A stretch of 64,000 bases of DNA from Microbispora sp. H11081 (GCF_012999535.1 NZ_JABBWV010000009.1:1-64000), one strand, 5' to 3'. Numbered from the stretch's first letter, positions 20,531 to 29,621 are shown. Notes: generated by a model not told the origin, from the sequence alone. Numbers and translations: made by a program.

Positions 20531-20718
20531 GGAGCCCCCTCCGCACGAACCCGGCGTGCGATCTCCCGGAGACACTAATTCACCGGAACGCCGGTGCGCG
20601 TGGGGATGTCGGCGTCCCAGGTCAGCGCCCGCAGGGCCACGCCGACGGGAGCGGCCTCGTCACCGCCGGCGAAGGTGACCTGCCGCCGGGACGTACGCGC
20701 GCGTCGAGGGACGATCCG

Positions 20719-20913
20719 TCAGCCGGGCACCCCGTAGAGCAGGCGGATCTCGCGGATGGTGTCCATGATCTCGTACCACGTGAGGCACAGGTCGGCCTCG
20801 GCCTCCTCGCCGCGCGCCTCCGCGGCCAGCAGCCGGTCCCCTGTGAGCAGCGCCGCCTCCCGTTTGACCTGGGCCGCCATCCGCTGGAACACGAACCGCT
20901 CGCGAGACTCCAT
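20719..20913 (-). CDS. Small conserved-looking protein of unknown function
   Basis: 64 residues, soluble, rich in charged residues and predicted helical. It starts at ATG 20913 with GGGGAGGGG upstream, a convincing ribosome-binding site. Notable parts are REAALLTGDRLLAAEA and the C-terminal TWYEIMDTIREIRLLYGVPG. I do not recognise the family. It lies between the ABC exporter and a membrane protein on the same strand. Codon use (G/C in third positions) supports it being a real gene. Confidence 0.6.
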   Translation of the reverse strand: MESRERFVFQRMAAQVKREAALLTGDRLLAAEARGEEAEADLCLTWYEIMDTIREIRLLYGVPG

Positions 20914-20994
20914 TGCCGCCCCTCCCCGCCCCCCAACCGTTCTTACTCAGGGTGAAATACCCACAGAACCACCCGAAATGCTCATGGCGACGGC

Positions 20995-21864
20995 TCAGCG
21001 GGCCCTGGGGCGGCCCGACCGCCAGTGCCGCCCGGTGTGGTCGGCCCCCAGGCGAGGACGCGAGGACACGACCCGCCGCCGGTGGCGCCGCGGTGGCAGC
21101 GCCGGCGCGGGCAGGTCGTGCCGTCCTGAGACGAACTCCTGCACCGCGATCTTCGCCCTGATGACCGGGCGGCGCCAGCGCTCCTCCCGGTGGATCGCCT
21201 TCGCCATCAGGCGCGGCCTTGGCCGCCTCGCCCGCTCGGAGTAGCGCCAGCGGGCCCACGGCGAGCCGGGACGCGCCACCCGCACCGCGCCCACGTAAAG
21301 CAGGGGCGGCACGAACAACCCCAGCAGGCCGCTCCAGATCTTCCCCTTGAGCAGGGTGATCACGGCGAAGACGAGGTTGCCGACGAGGAACAGGAGGGCC
21401 GTCCTGCTCCCTCCCCCCGCCGCGCCGTTCGCGCCGCTCCAGGTGAGCGGCCGCAGTCCGAGCAGCAGCAGACCGGTGGCCGCGATCGCCACGAAGACAG
21501 CGTCCACGGACGTGCGGCCCTCCTTCTGCCAGTAGACGTCGCGCAGGTGCAGGATCAGCGCGAACTCGTCGAGCACGAGGGCGGCCCCCACGCCGAACAC
21601 GGCCGAGGAGAAGGAGTACCACCCCGTGGACACGCCCGACAGGACCAGCCCGGCGACCCCGCCGAGCAGCGTGAGCACCACGCCGAACACCACGTGGTGG
21701 ATGTGCATCTCGCCGACGCTGACGTTGCCCAGCCAGCGCACCCGCGCCCTGATCAGCCGTACGTTCACCCGGGTGAAGACGAACGCCGTGATCAGCGCGA
21801 CGAAGAAGCAGAACAGCGGCAGACGGTGCGCCTCGACGATGCGTTCGTGAAACCAGTCGGCCAT
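20995..21864 (-). CDS. Integral membrane protein of unknown function
   Basis: About 289 residues; ATG 21864 or the ATG just before it at 21867. Four or five predicted helices: PLFCFFVALITAFVFTRVN, HHVVFGVVLTLLGGVAGLVL, a segment around SSAVFGVGAALVLDEFALIL, AVFVAIAATGLLLLGL and ALLFLVGNLVFAVITLLKG. The tail is Arg-rich and cytoplasmic. The GEMHIHHVVFGV and LDEFALILHLRDVYW motifs suggest a metal or haem site, but I know no characterised homologue. Confidence 0.75.
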   Translation of the reverse strand: MADWFHERIVEAHRLPLFCFFVALITAFVFTRVNVRLIRARVRWLGNVSVGEMHIHHVVFGVVLTLLGGVAGLVLSGVSTGWYSFSSAVFGVGAALVLDEFALILHLRDVYWQKEGRTSVDAVFVAIAATGLLLLGLRPLTWSGANGAAGGGSRTALLFLVGNLVFAVITLLKGKIWSGLLGLFVPPLLYVGAVRVARPGSPWARWRYSERARRPRPRLMAKAIHREERWRRPVIRAKIAVQEFVSGRHDLPAPALPPRRHRRRVVSSRPRLGADHTGRHWRSGRPRAR

Positions 21865-21989
21865 CAAGCGATCCCCCGGCCTTCGATGCTAGTGCCGCGA
21901 CCGACGGGATTCGCCCGTCTCGAGCGGGTCCGCGCCGGTGCGTCGCGGCGGGGACCGGTGGGCGGGCGCATAGAGGAGGGCGGGAGCGG

Positions 21990-22787
21990 TCAGGCGAGGA
22001 AGCCGCGCAGCAGGGCCGCCGTGCCCTCCAGGTGCTCGGCCACCGCCCGCTCGGCCGCCTCGGGATCGCCGTCCAGGATCGCGGCGGCGATGGCGGCGTG
22101 CTGGGCCGCCGCGTGCTCGATGTTGGGCCGCAGCACCGGGATCGCGTCGAGCAGGTCGGTCACCCGGAGCCGGGCGTCCGCGCAGGCGGCGGCCAGCAGC
22201 GGCGAGCCGGTCAGCTCCGCGATCGCCAGGTGGAACGTGATGTCCATCCGCCGGTAGTCGGCCGGGGCGGCGTCGTTCACCGCGGCCAGCCTGGCGGTCA
22301 GCGTCTCCCGCTGCCGGGGGGTCAGGTCGGTGGTCGCGAGGACGCGGGCCGCCCCGCACTCGACGGCCATCCGGAACGTCAGCGCGTCCTCCAGGTCGTC
22401 CTCCCCCATGCGGGTGACCGCCCTGCGCAGGTCGCCCTTGCGCGGGCTCTGCGGCCGGTAGACGACGAAGGCGCCGCCGTACCGGCCGCGCCGCACGTCG
22501 AGGTAGCCGGCCTCCTGCAGGGAGCGAATCGCCTCGCGCAGCGTGACCCTGCTGATGCCGAGCCGGGTGGCGAGCTCACGCTCCGGCGGCAGCTTCCCGC
22601 CGTACGGGACGACGCCGAGCCTGATGGCCTGGAGGAGGCGTTCCACGGTCTCCTCGAACGCGTTGCCCGCCCGCACCGGGCGCAGCAGCGACGCCACGCC
22701 GGTGACGGCCCCGGCCGCGGGCCGCGAGGCGGGCGCGGCGGCGGCCGGAGGCCGGGAGCCGGCCTTCTCCGCCGGGGTGCTCTCCAT
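21990..22787 (-). CDS. FCD-type GntR (FadR family) transcriptional regulator
   Basis: 265 residues. Winged helix-turn-helix in the GntR pattern (GGKLPPERELATRLGISRVTLREAIRSLQEAGYLDVRRGRYGGAFV) at about 60-110, then an all-helical FCD ligand-binding domain (FRMAVECGAARVLA, DITFHLAIAELTGSPLL, HAAIAAAILDGDPEAAERAVAEHLEG). The Asp and His residues expected to bind a metal in FCD proteins are present. Divergent from the gamma-glutamylation operon that starts 140 bases away, it is almost certainly its regulator. The likely operator is the dyad at 22895-22908. The effector is probably a pathway amine, acid or glutamylated intermediate (inference). Confidence 0.9.
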   Translation of the reverse strand: MESTPAEKAGSRPPAAAAPASRPAAGAVTGVASLLRPVRAGNAFEETVERLLQAIRLGVVPYGGKLPPERELATRLGISRVTLREAIRSLQEAGYLDVRRGRYGGAFVVYRPQSPRKGDLRRAVTRMGEDDLEDALTFRMAVECGAARVLATTDLTPRQRETLTARLAAVNDAAPADYRRMDITFHLAIAELTGSPLLAAACADARLRVTDLLDAIPVLRPNIEHAAAQHAAIAAAILDGDPEAAERAVAEHLEGTAALLRGFLA

Positions 22788-22894
22788 GCGCGCCGCCCCT
22801 CCCCATGTCGCCGCGGGCCGTTACTCCGATCGAGGTTAGACCCCGGGGACATTGTTGACGACGAGGGGAACATGGTGCTTGCATGCCCTCAATG

Positions 22895-22908
22895 GTCTGG
22901 TTCCAGAC
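22895..22908. promoter_or_regulatory. Dyad GTCTGG-TT-CCAGAC, candidate operator of the FCD regulator
   Basis: Perfect 6-bp arms separated by two bases, 19 bases upstream of the start codon at 22927 and in the region divergent with the regulator gene. The position would let a bound regulator block elongation or initiation of the catabolic operon. FCD regulators typically bind short dyads of this size. Confidence 0.5.
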
Positions 22909-22926
22909 TTTTGGACGGGAGGCACC

Positions 22927-24273
22927 GTGCTCAGCGTGGAGCGACTCCGCGACGACGTCGAAGCGGGCCGCGTGGACACGGTCCTGCTCGCGGTCACCGA
23001 CATGCAGGGGCGGCTGCAGGGCAAGAGGCTGTCGGCGCGGTACTTCCTGGAGGAGGTGCTGGACCACGCCGCGGAGGGTTGCAACTACCTGCTCGCGGTG
23101 GACGTCGACATGAACACCGTGGACGGCTACGCCATGTCGTCCTGGGAGCGCGGCTACGGCGACTTCGTGATGCGGCCCGACCTGTCGACGCTGCGCCGGG
23201 TGCCCTGGCACGAGGGGACCGTGCTGCTCCTGGCCGACCTGGTGTGGGAGGACGGCGCGGACGTCGTGGCCTCCCCCCGGCAGATCCTGCGCCGCCAGCT
23301 CGCCCGGCTCGCCGAGCGCGGCTGGACCGCGTACGTCGGCACCGAACTGGAGTTCGTCGTCTACGACGACAGCTACGAGCAGGCCTGGCGGCGGGGCTAC
23401 CGCGACCTGACCCCGGCCAACCTCTACAACGTCGACTACTCGCTGCTCGGCACCTCCCGCATCGAGCCGCTGCTGCGGAAGATCAGGCTCGGCATGGAGG
23501 GCGCCGGGCTGTACGTCGAGTCGGCCAAGGGCGAGTGCAACCTCGGCCAGCACGAGATCGCCTTCCGGTACGCCGACGCGCTGACCACCTGCGACAACCA
23601 CGTGTTCTACAAGAACGGCGCCAAGGAGATCGCCGCCCAGGAGGGCAGGTCGGTCACCTTCATGGCCAAGCCGAACCAGCGCGAGGGCAACTCCTGCCAC
23701 ATCCACATCTCGCTGCGGGACGCCGACGGCGCACCGGTCATGGCGGGTGGCGAGCCCTACGGGCTGTCGGAGACCGGGCGGCGGTTCGTCGCCGGGCAGC
23801 TCGCGGCGATGCGGGAGCTGACCCTGCTCTACGCGCCCAACGTCAACTCCTACAAGCGGTTCGTGCCCGGGAGCTTCGCGCCCACCGCCGTCAAGTGGGG
23901 CGTCGACAACCGCACCTGCTCACTGCGGCTGGTCGGCCACGGCCCCTCGCTGCGGATCGAGAACCGGGTGCCGGGCGGCGACGTCAACCCCTATCTGGCG
24001 GTCGCCGCCATGGTCGCGGCGGGGCTGCGCGGCATCGACGCCGGGGCCGAGCTGGAGGAGCCGTTCGGCGGGAACGCCTACGAGTCCGGGGCCGAGCGGG
24101 TGCCCGCCACGCTCCGCGACGCCCTGGCGCTGTGGGAGGGCTCGCCGATCGCCGAGGAGGCGTTCGGCAAGGACGTGGTCGAGCATTACGCCAACAACGC
24201 GAGAGTCGAGCTGGCCGCCTTCGACGCGGCGGTCACCGACTGGGAGCTCTATCGGGGGTTCGAACGGCTGTGA
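22927..24273 (+). CDS. Glutamine-synthetase family gamma-glutamyl-amide ligase (PuuA/GlnA4/IpuC-like)
   Basis: 448-residue member of the glutamine synthetase fold; start at GTG 22927 with GGGAGGCACC before it. Active-site segments seen: GTELEFVVY, ESAKGECNLGQHEIAFRYAD (metal-binding Glu), NSCHIHISL, NSYKRF and RIENRVPGGDVNPYLAVAA. It is not the housekeeping GS: the neighbours are an aldehyde dehydrogenase, an SDR and a gamma-glutamyl hydrolase. Such relatives join the gamma-carboxyl of glutamate to an amine (putrescine in PuuA, alaninol in IpuC, ethanolamine in Streptomyces GlnA4) using ATP. The exact amine cannot be read from sequence. First gene of a four-gene operon. Confidence 0.88.
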   Translation: MLSVERLRDDVEAGRVDTVLLAVTDMQGRLQGKRLSARYFLEEVLDHAAEGCNYLLAVDVDMNTVDGYAMSSWERGYGDFVMRPDLSTLRRVPWHEGTVLLLADLVWEDGADVVASPRQILRRQLARLAERGWTAYVGTELEFVVYDDSYEQAWRRGYRDLTPANLYNVDYSLLGTSRIEPLLRKIRLGMEGAGLYVESAKGECNLGQHEIAFRYADALTTCDNHVFYKNGAKEIAAQEGRSVTFMAKPNQREGNSCHIHISLRDADGAPVMAGGEPYGLSETGRRFVAGQLAAMRELTLLYAPNVNSYKRFVPGSFAPTAVKWGVDNRTCSLRLVGHGPSLRIENRVPGGDVNPYLAVAAMVAAGLRGIDAGAELEEPFGGNAYESGAERVPATLRDALALWEGSPIAEEAFGKDVVEHYANNARVELAAFDAAVTDWELYRGFERL

Positions 24274-25625
24274 AGATCGTCAATCCGGCGACCGAGGAAG
24301 TGATCGCCGAGGTCGAGATGGCGGACGCCGCCGAGGTGGACCGCGTGGTCGAGCGGGCCGCCCGGGCCTTCCCCGCGTGGCGCGCGGTCGCGCCGGGCGA
24401 GCGGGCCCGGCTGCTGCGCCGCTTCGCGCAGGTGGTGGAGGACCACGCGGAGGAGCTGGCCCGGCTGGAGATCGTCAATGCCGGCCACACGGTGGGCAAC
24501 GCCCGCTGGGAGGCGGGCAACGTCCGCGACGTGCTGAACTTCTACGCGGGCGCGCCCGAGCGCGACCACGGCAGGCAGATCCCGGTGCCCGGCGGGGTGG
24601 ACGTCACCTTCGCCGAGCCGCTGGGCGTGGTCGGGATCATCGTGCCGTGGAACTTCCCGATGGTCATCATGACCTGGGGAGTCGCCCCGGCCCTCGCCGC
24701 GGGCAACACGGTGATCGTGAAGCCCGCCGAGTGGACCCCGCTGACCGCGCTGCGGCTGGCCGAGCTCGCCCTTGAGGCCGGGCTGCCCGAGGGCGTGCTG
24801 CAGGTCGTGCCCGGCGAGGGCGAGGTCGCCGGCGCCCGGCTCGTCGAGCACCCGGACGTACGGAAGATCGTGTTCACCGGCTCGACCGAGGTCGGGAAAC
24901 TGATCGGCGCGAAGGCCGCCGAGCAGGTCAAGCGGGTGACGCTGGAGCTGGGCGGCAAGAGCGCCAACATCGTCTTCGCCGACGCCGACCTCTCCCGGGC
25001 GGCGGCGTCCGCCCCGATGGCGGTCTTCGACAACTCCGGCCAGGACTGCTGCGCCCGCTCGCGCATCCTGGTGGAGCGCTCCGTCTACGACGACTTCCTC
25101 GTGAGCCTGTCGCAGGCCGTGCGGGAGGTGAAGGTCGGCGACCCGAACGACCCGGCGACCCAGATGGGCCCGCTGATCAGCGCCGAGCACCGGGAACGCG
25201 TCGCGTCGTTCGTCGACCAGGCCGACGTGCACGCCGCCGGGTCCTGCCCGAGCGGACCCGGCTTCTGGTTCCCGCCCACCCTGCTGGCCGGATCGTCCTC
25301 GGAGTCCTTCCGCAGGGCGTTCACCGAGGAGATCTTCGGGCCCGTGGTGTCCGTCGTGCCCTTCGAGGACGAGGCCGACGCCGTACGGATCGCCAACGAC
25401 ACGGCGTACGGCCTGTCGGGGTCGATCTGGACCCGCGACGTGGGCCGGGCGCTGCGCGTGGCGCGGGCCGTCGAGGCGGGCAACCTGTCGGTGAACTCGC
25501 ACTCCAGCGTCCGCTACTGGACCCCGTTCGGCGGCTTCAAGCAGTCGGGCCTCGGCCGGGAACTCGGCCCGGACGCCCTGTCGGCCTTCACCGAGACCAA
25601 GAACGTCTTCATCTCCACGGAGTAG
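24270..25625 (+). CDS. Aldehyde dehydrogenase (PuuC-like)
   Basis: 451-residue NAD(P)-dependent aldehyde dehydrogenase. The GTG start at 24270 overlaps the stop of the ligase gene by four bases. Motifs: VVGIIVPWNFPMVIMTW, VFTGSTEVGKLI (cofactor loop), the general-base Glu in TLELGGKSANIVF, the catalytic Cys in NSGQDCCARSRILVE, and EEIFGPVVSVVPF. The family usually has about 480 residues; the N-terminus here is slightly short. It should oxidise a gamma-glutamyl-amino-aldehyde to the acid in this operon. An unrelated open frame continues upstream of the start and is not coding. Confidence 0.9.
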   Translation: MKIVNPATEEVIAEVEMADAAEVDRVVERAARAFPAWRAVAPGERARLLRRFAQVVEDHAEELARLEIVNAGHTVGNARWEAGNVRDVLNFYAGAPERDHGRQIPVPGGVDVTFAEPLGVVGIIVPWNFPMVIMTWGVAPALAAGNTVIVKPAEWTPLTALRLAELALEAGLPEGVLQVVPGEGEVAGARLVEHPDVRKIVFTGSTEVGKLIGAKAAEQVKRVTLELGGKSANIVFADADLSRAAASAPMAVFDNSGQDCCARSRILVERSVYDDFLVSLSQAVREVKVGDPNDPATQMGPLISAEHRERVASFVDQADVHAAGSCPSGPGFWFPPTLLAGSSSESFRRAFTEEIFGPVVSVVPFEDEADAVRIANDTAYGLSGSIWTRDVGRALRVARAVEAGNLSVNSHSSVRYWTPFGGFKQSGLGRELGPDALSAFTETKNVFISTE

Positions 25626-25629
25626 ATCA

Positions 25630-26394
25630 ATGCAGCGTTTGCAGGACCGCGTCGCCGTCATCACCGGGGCGGGCAGCGGCATCGGGCTGGCCACGGCCCG
25701 CCGGTTCGCCCAGGAGGGCGCCAAGGTCGTGGTGGCCGACCTCGACGAGGAGGCCGGCGCGAAGGCGGCGGGGGAGGTCGGCGGCCTGTTCGTCAAGGTG
25801 GACGTGGCGGACGAGGACGACGTGGCCCGGATGTACCGGACCGCGGCCGAGGAGTTCGGCGGCGTCGACATCGCCTTCAACAACGCGGGCATCTCCCCGC
25901 CTGACGACGACTCCATCCTGGACACCGGCATCGACGCCTGGCGCCGGGTGCAGGAGGTCAACCTCACCAGCGTCTACCTGTGCTGCAAGCACGTGATCCC
26001 GTACATGCGGCGGCGGGGCAAGGGCTCGATCATCAACACCGCGTCGTTCGTCGCGGTCATGGGCTCGGCCACCTCGCAGATCTCCTACACCGCCTCCAAG
26101 GGCGGCGTGCTCGCGATGAGCCGCGAACTGGGCGTCCAGTTCGCCCGCGAGGGCATCAGGGTCAACGCGCTGTGCCCCGGGCCCGTGGACACCCCGCTGC
26201 TGCGGGAACTGTTCGCCAAGGACCCCGAGCGCGCCCAGCGCCGTCTCGTCCACGTGCCGATCGGCCGGTTCGCGCGGGCCGAGGAGATCGCCGCGGCGGT
26301 CGCGTTCCTCGCCTCCGACGACGCGTCGTTCATCACCGCCTCGGAGTTCCTGGTCGACGGCGGCATCTCCGGCGCGTACGTCACTCCGCTGTAA
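25630..26394 (+). CDS. Short-chain dehydrogenase/reductase of the gamma-glutamylation operon
   Basis: 254-residue classical SDR with TGAGSGIGLATARRF, DLDEEAG (Asp after the second strand favours NAD), NNAGISPP, Ser in NTASFVAVMG and the catalytic SYTASKGG. The C-terminal VNALCPGPVDTPLLREL and FLVDGGISGAYV are typical. It begins five bases after the dehydrogenase stop. In this context it probably oxidises the alcohol group of a glutamylated amino alcohol to the aldehyde used by the upstream enzyme, replacing the FAD oxidase PuuB of the putrescine route. Substrate is inferred from context only. Confidence 0.88.
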   Translation: MQRLQDRVAVITGAGSGIGLATARRFAQEGAKVVVADLDEEAGAKAAGEVGGLFVKVDVADEDDVARMYRTAAEEFGGVDIAFNNAGISPPDDDSILDTGIDAWRRVQEVNLTSVYLCCKHVIPYMRRRGKGSIINTASFVAVMGSATSQISYTASKGGVLAMSRELGVQFAREGIRVNALCPGPVDTPLLRELFAKDPERAQRRLVHVPIGRFARAEEIAAAVAFLASDDASFITASEFLVDGGISGAYVTPL

Positions 26395-26404
26395 GGGGGA
26401 TGCC

Positions 26405-27094
26405 ATGGCCCGTCCCGTGATCGGCGTGACGTGCTACGTCGAGCCGGCGAGGTTCACCGTCTGGGACATGCCGGCGGCGCTGCTGCCGTACATGTACGTC
26501 GACCACATCGCGCGGGCGGGCGGCCAGCCGGTCATCCTGCCGCCCGCGGGGGAGCCCGCCGAACTGGCCGGGCGGCTGGACGGGCTGATCGTCGCGGGCG
26601 GGGGCGACGTCGACCCCGCCCGCTACGGCGCGGCGCCCGCCGAGCAGACCGGATATGTCAGGGAGTTCCGCGACGAGGCGGAGTTCGGGCTGACGGAGGC
26701 CGCCCTGCGTGCCGGCCTGCCGTTCCTCGGCATCTGCCGGGGGCTGCAGGTGCTCAACGTGGCGCTGGGCGGCACCCTCCACCAGCACCTGCCCGACGTC
26801 GTCGGCCACACCGCCCACTCCCCCGCCCCCGGGACGTTCGGCCGCCTCCCCGTACGGCTCTCGCCGGGCCTCGCCAAGATCTACGACGGCGAGGACCTGA
26901 CGCCCGCCCACTACCACCACCAGGCGATCGATCGACTGGCGGACGGGTTGGAGGTCACCGCCCGCGCGGACGACGGCACCATCGAGGCCGTCGAGGTCAC
27001 GGGCGCGGCGTTCGCCCTGGCCGTCCAGTGGCACCCGGAGGCCGACGAGGACGGCCCGCTGTTCGACGCCCTCGTCCGCGCCGCCCGCCGCTGA
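26405..27094 (+). CDS. Gamma-glutamyl-amide hydrolase, class I glutamine amidotransferase fold (PuuD-like)
   Basis: 229 residues of the peptidase C26 family. Catalytic Cys in FLGICRGLQVLNVALGG and His-Glu in VQWHPEADED. The central LDGLIVAGGGDVDPARYG matches the PuuD family oxyanion region. It should split the gamma-glutamyl bond at the end of the pathway, returning glutamate and an amino acid. ATG 26405 follows AAGGGGGATGCC. Last gene of the operon; the RiPP exporter gene begins 66 bases downstream in the same direction, so read-through is possible. Confidence 0.88.
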   Translation: MARPVIGVTCYVEPARFTVWDMPAALLPYMYVDHIARAGGQPVILPPAGEPAELAGRLDGLIVAGGGDVDPARYGAAPAEQTGYVREFRDEAEFGLTEAALRAGLPFLGICRGLQVLNVALGGTLHQHLPDVVGHTAHSPAPGTFGRLPVRLSPGLAKIYDGEDLTPAHYHHQAIDRLADGLEVTARADDGTIEAVEVTGAAFALAVQWHPEADEDGPLFDALVRAARR

Positions 27095-27160
27095 GCGCCC
27101 GGGAGGATTGAAGCCGCTCACAAGCGACGGACAAGCCTCCTGGCCGACACTCCGGGGACT

Positions 27161-29323
27161 ATGAGGCTCAATCGCGGCAGAGGTCCCGCCGTTCCCGTCG
27201 TCCACCAGCGCACCCCCACCGAGTGCGGCCCCGCCTGCGTCGCCATGGTCCTCGGCGCGCACGGACACCACGTGGAGATGCGCGAACTCGGCGAGGAGAT
27301 GGGCGCCGGCCGTGACGGCGCCTCCGCGCTCACCCTGCTCAGGGCGGCCAGGCGGCGCGGGCTGGAGGCGCGGGCCTTCTCCCTGCCTCCCGAGGGCCTG
27401 GCGCACGCGCCGCTCCCCTCGATCGCGCACTGGAAGGGCGACCACTACGTCGTCGTCGAGCGTCACGGGCCCCGCGGGGTCACCATCGTCGATCCTGAGA
27501 CGGGCCGCCGTCGCGTCACCGCGGCGGAACTCGCCCGTGACTACAGCGGCGTGCTGCTCGTCTTCACCCCGGGCCCGGACTTCCGGCGGACCGGACGCCC
27601 GCGCCGGGGCCGCTGGTGGCGGTGGCCGGCCGCCGTCGCCTTCGCCGGCCGGCGGCGGCTGCTCGCCCTGCTGGTGGCGCTCAGCCTCGTCATGCAGGCG
27701 TTCGGCTTCGCCCTCCCCGCGCTGACCGAACTGGTCGTCGACCGGGTGCTGCCGGCCGGCGACCACGACCTGCTGGCCGCCTCGGGCCTCGGGGTGCTCT
27801 GCCTGGTCGCCGCGTACGGCCTGGTCCGGGCCGTACGCGGCTACGCCCTGGTCGCGCTGAGGGTGAGCGCGGACGGCGAACTGGTCCGCGTCACGGGCGA
27901 ACGGCTCCTCGCGGCGCCCTACCGGTTCTTCGCGCTGCGCGGCTCCGCCGACCTGGTCAACCGGGTGCTGGCGACCTCTCTGATCAGGGAGGTCCTCACC
28001 AGCCAGGTGACGCTCGCCTTCCTTGAGGCGCCGCTGGCCCTGGGGTACGTGATCGCGATCAGCGTGCGCAGCCCGCTGGTAGGCGGCTGTCTCGTCGCCT
28101 TCGCCCTCGCCCAGGTGGGCCTGCTGCTCCTCACCCGCCGCCGCGTCGGCGACCTGACCCACCGCGAAACGGAGGCACGCAACGACCTGCAGAGCAGGCT
28201 GATCGAGGGCGTGCGCGGCATCGAGACGGTCAAGGCCTCCGGCTCCGAGCCGCGGATCGCGGGCAGATGGGCGACGGCGGCGGCGGCCGTCGCCGAGCGG
28301 TCGGGGCGGAACGGCCGGGCGCAGGCCCTCCAGGACGCCCTGCTCGGCGCCCTGCAGTTCGCCGCCCCGCTCGCCCTCGTATGGGTGGGCGCCCGCCAGG
28401 TGGCCGACGGCACGCTGACCCTCGGCGGGATGCTCGCGATGCAGGCACTGGCCGGCGCCGCGCTGGCGCCGCTCGGCTCACTGGTCGCCGGTCTGCAGGC
28501 CGTGCAGTCGGCCCGGCCGCACGTGGAGCGCCTCGCCGACGTCTGGCACGCCGAGCCCGAGCCCGTCCCCGCCGCCCCTGTCACGCGTACGCTCACCGGG
28601 CGGATCGAACTGGACGGAGTCGGCTTCCGCTACGGTCCCGACAGCCCGTGGATCCTGCGGGACGTCACCGTCACCATCCGTCCCGGGCAGAAGGTCGCGC
28701 TGGTCGGCGCGTCCGGATCGGGCAAGACCACCCTGGCCCGGCTGATCCTGGGGCTGCTGGCGCCGGTCGAGGGCGAGATCCGCTACGACGGCGTGCCCGC
28801 CGCCGCCTTCGACCCCGGCGCCCTGCGCCGCCAGTTCGGCGTGGTGCCGCAGGAACCCGTGCTCCTTAACGGCACGATCTTCGACAACATCGCGCTCAAC
28901 GTCCCCTCCGCCGCCCTGGAGCAGGTGGAGCGGGCGGCCAGGTCGGCCCGCCTCCACGAGGATATCGCGGCCATGCCGATGGGCTACCGCACCCTGCTCA
29001 CCGACGGCGGCGGGCTGTCGGGCGGGCAGCGCCAGCGGCTCGTGCTCGCCCGCGCCCTGCTGCCTGATCCGAGGGTGCTGCTGCTGGACGAGGCCACGAG
29101 CCACCTCGACACCGCCACAGAGGCCGCGATCGAGGAGAACCTGCGCGGCTTCCCCGGCACCCGCGTCGTCATCGCCCACCGGCTGAGCACCGTGCGGGAC
29201 GCCGACCTCATCCTCGTGCTGGACCAGGGCCGGATCGTGGAGGCGGGCGGCGGGGACGAGCTTCTCGGCAGGGACGGGCACTACGCGCGCCTCGTCGCCG
29301 CGCAGGGGCATGGCCGTGTCTGA
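27161..29323 (+). CDS. Peptidase-containing ABC transporter (C39 type) of a RiPP cluster
   Basis: 720 residues in three parts. N-terminal C39 Cys protease, about residues 10-140, with oxyanion Gln16, nucleophile Cys22 (TECGPAC), His95 (DHYVVV) and Asp111 (IVDPETG), so the catalytic set is complete. ABC membrane domain at about 150-440 with six helices. ATPase: Walker A GASGSGKTT near 517, signature LSGGQRQRLVLARAL near 618, Walker B LLLLDEATSHLD, switch His in IAHRLSTV. Such proteins cut leader peptides after Gly-Gly and export the core. The two tiny genes that follow (29459-29777) encode peptides with exactly such leaders, so they are the natural substrates. Confidence 0.94.
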   Translation: MRLNRGRGPAVPVVHQRTPTECGPACVAMVLGAHGHHVEMRELGEEMGAGRDGASALTLLRAARRRGLEARAFSLPPEGLAHAPLPSIAHWKGDHYVVVERHGPRGVTIVDPETGRRRVTAAELARDYSGVLLVFTPGPDFRRTGRPRRGRWWRWPAAVAFAGRRRLLALLVALSLVMQAFGFALPALTELVVDRVLPAGDHDLLAASGLGVLCLVAAYGLVRAVRGYALVALRVSADGELVRVTGERLLAAPYRFFALRGSADLVNRVLATSLIREVLTSQVTLAFLEAPLALGYVIAISVRSPLVGGCLVAFALAQVGLLLLTRRRVGDLTHRETEARNDLQSRLIEGVRGIETVKASGSEPRIAGRWATAAAAVAERSGRNGRAQALQDALLGALQFAAPLALVWVGARQVADGTLTLGGMLAMQALAGAALAPLGSLVAGLQAVQSARPHVERLADVWHAEPEPVPAAPVTRTLTGRIELDGVGFRYGPDSPWILRDVTVTIRPGQKVALVGASGSGKTTLARLILGLLAPVEGEIRYDGVPAAAFDPGALRRQFGVVPQEPVLLNGTIFDNIALNVPSAALEQVERAARSARLHEDIAAMPMGYRTLLTDGGGLSGGQRQRLVLARALLPDPRVLLLDEATSHLDTATEAAIEENLRGFPGTRVVIAHRLSTVRDADLILVLDQGRIVEAGGGDELLGRDGHYARLVAAQGHGRV

Positions 29324-29458
29324 CCCTCGCGAGCTGCGGCTAAAGCAGGCCGCAAGTCGGTTACCTCCGTAGCGCAATCCGGTTCCAAGACGACCAGGAC
29401 AGGCTCTGGGTCACGGGGGGAGCCACCCGGCTCCCGACTCGAACGGAAGGAGACGACC

Positions 29459-29611
29459 ATGAGCGGACAGCCCAAGACCGAGTTGCGGGACCTTGCCGAG
29501 GTGGGCGACGAGCTGGACGAGAGCCGCCTGGAGGGAATCGCCGGCGGGATGCCCGACCCCATGGCCGCCCGGACGAGGTCCGGCGCCGGTTACGACGACT
29601 ACCTGTGCTGA
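29459..29611 (+). CDS. RiPP precursor peptide 1 with double-Gly leader
   Basis: A 50-residue peptide starting at ATG 29459, with AAGGAG eight bases upstream. The leader of 30 residues ends in VGDELDESRLEGIAGG; the predicted core of 20 residues is MPDPMAARTRSGAGYDDYLC, with an acidic YDD motif and a C-terminal Cys. The last half of the leader matches precursor 2 at 11 of 16 positions (VGxELDExRLxGxxGG). It lies 135 bases after the C39 exporter and 10 bases before precursor 2. Thr, Ser and the two Asp residues are candidates for ring formation by the ATP-grasp enzyme at 30109. No known natural product matches that I can recall. Confidence 0.8.
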   Translation: MSGQPKTELRDLAEVGDELDESRLEGIAGGMPDPMAARTRSGAGYDDYLC

Positions 29612-29621
29612 AGGAGCGATC

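Noticed and set aside
22032-24269. Upstream extension of the aldehyde dehydrogenase frame
   Set aside because: The open frame continues far upstream across the regulator and ligase genes, but the family homology begins only at VKIVNPATEE, where a GTG overlaps the ligase stop.
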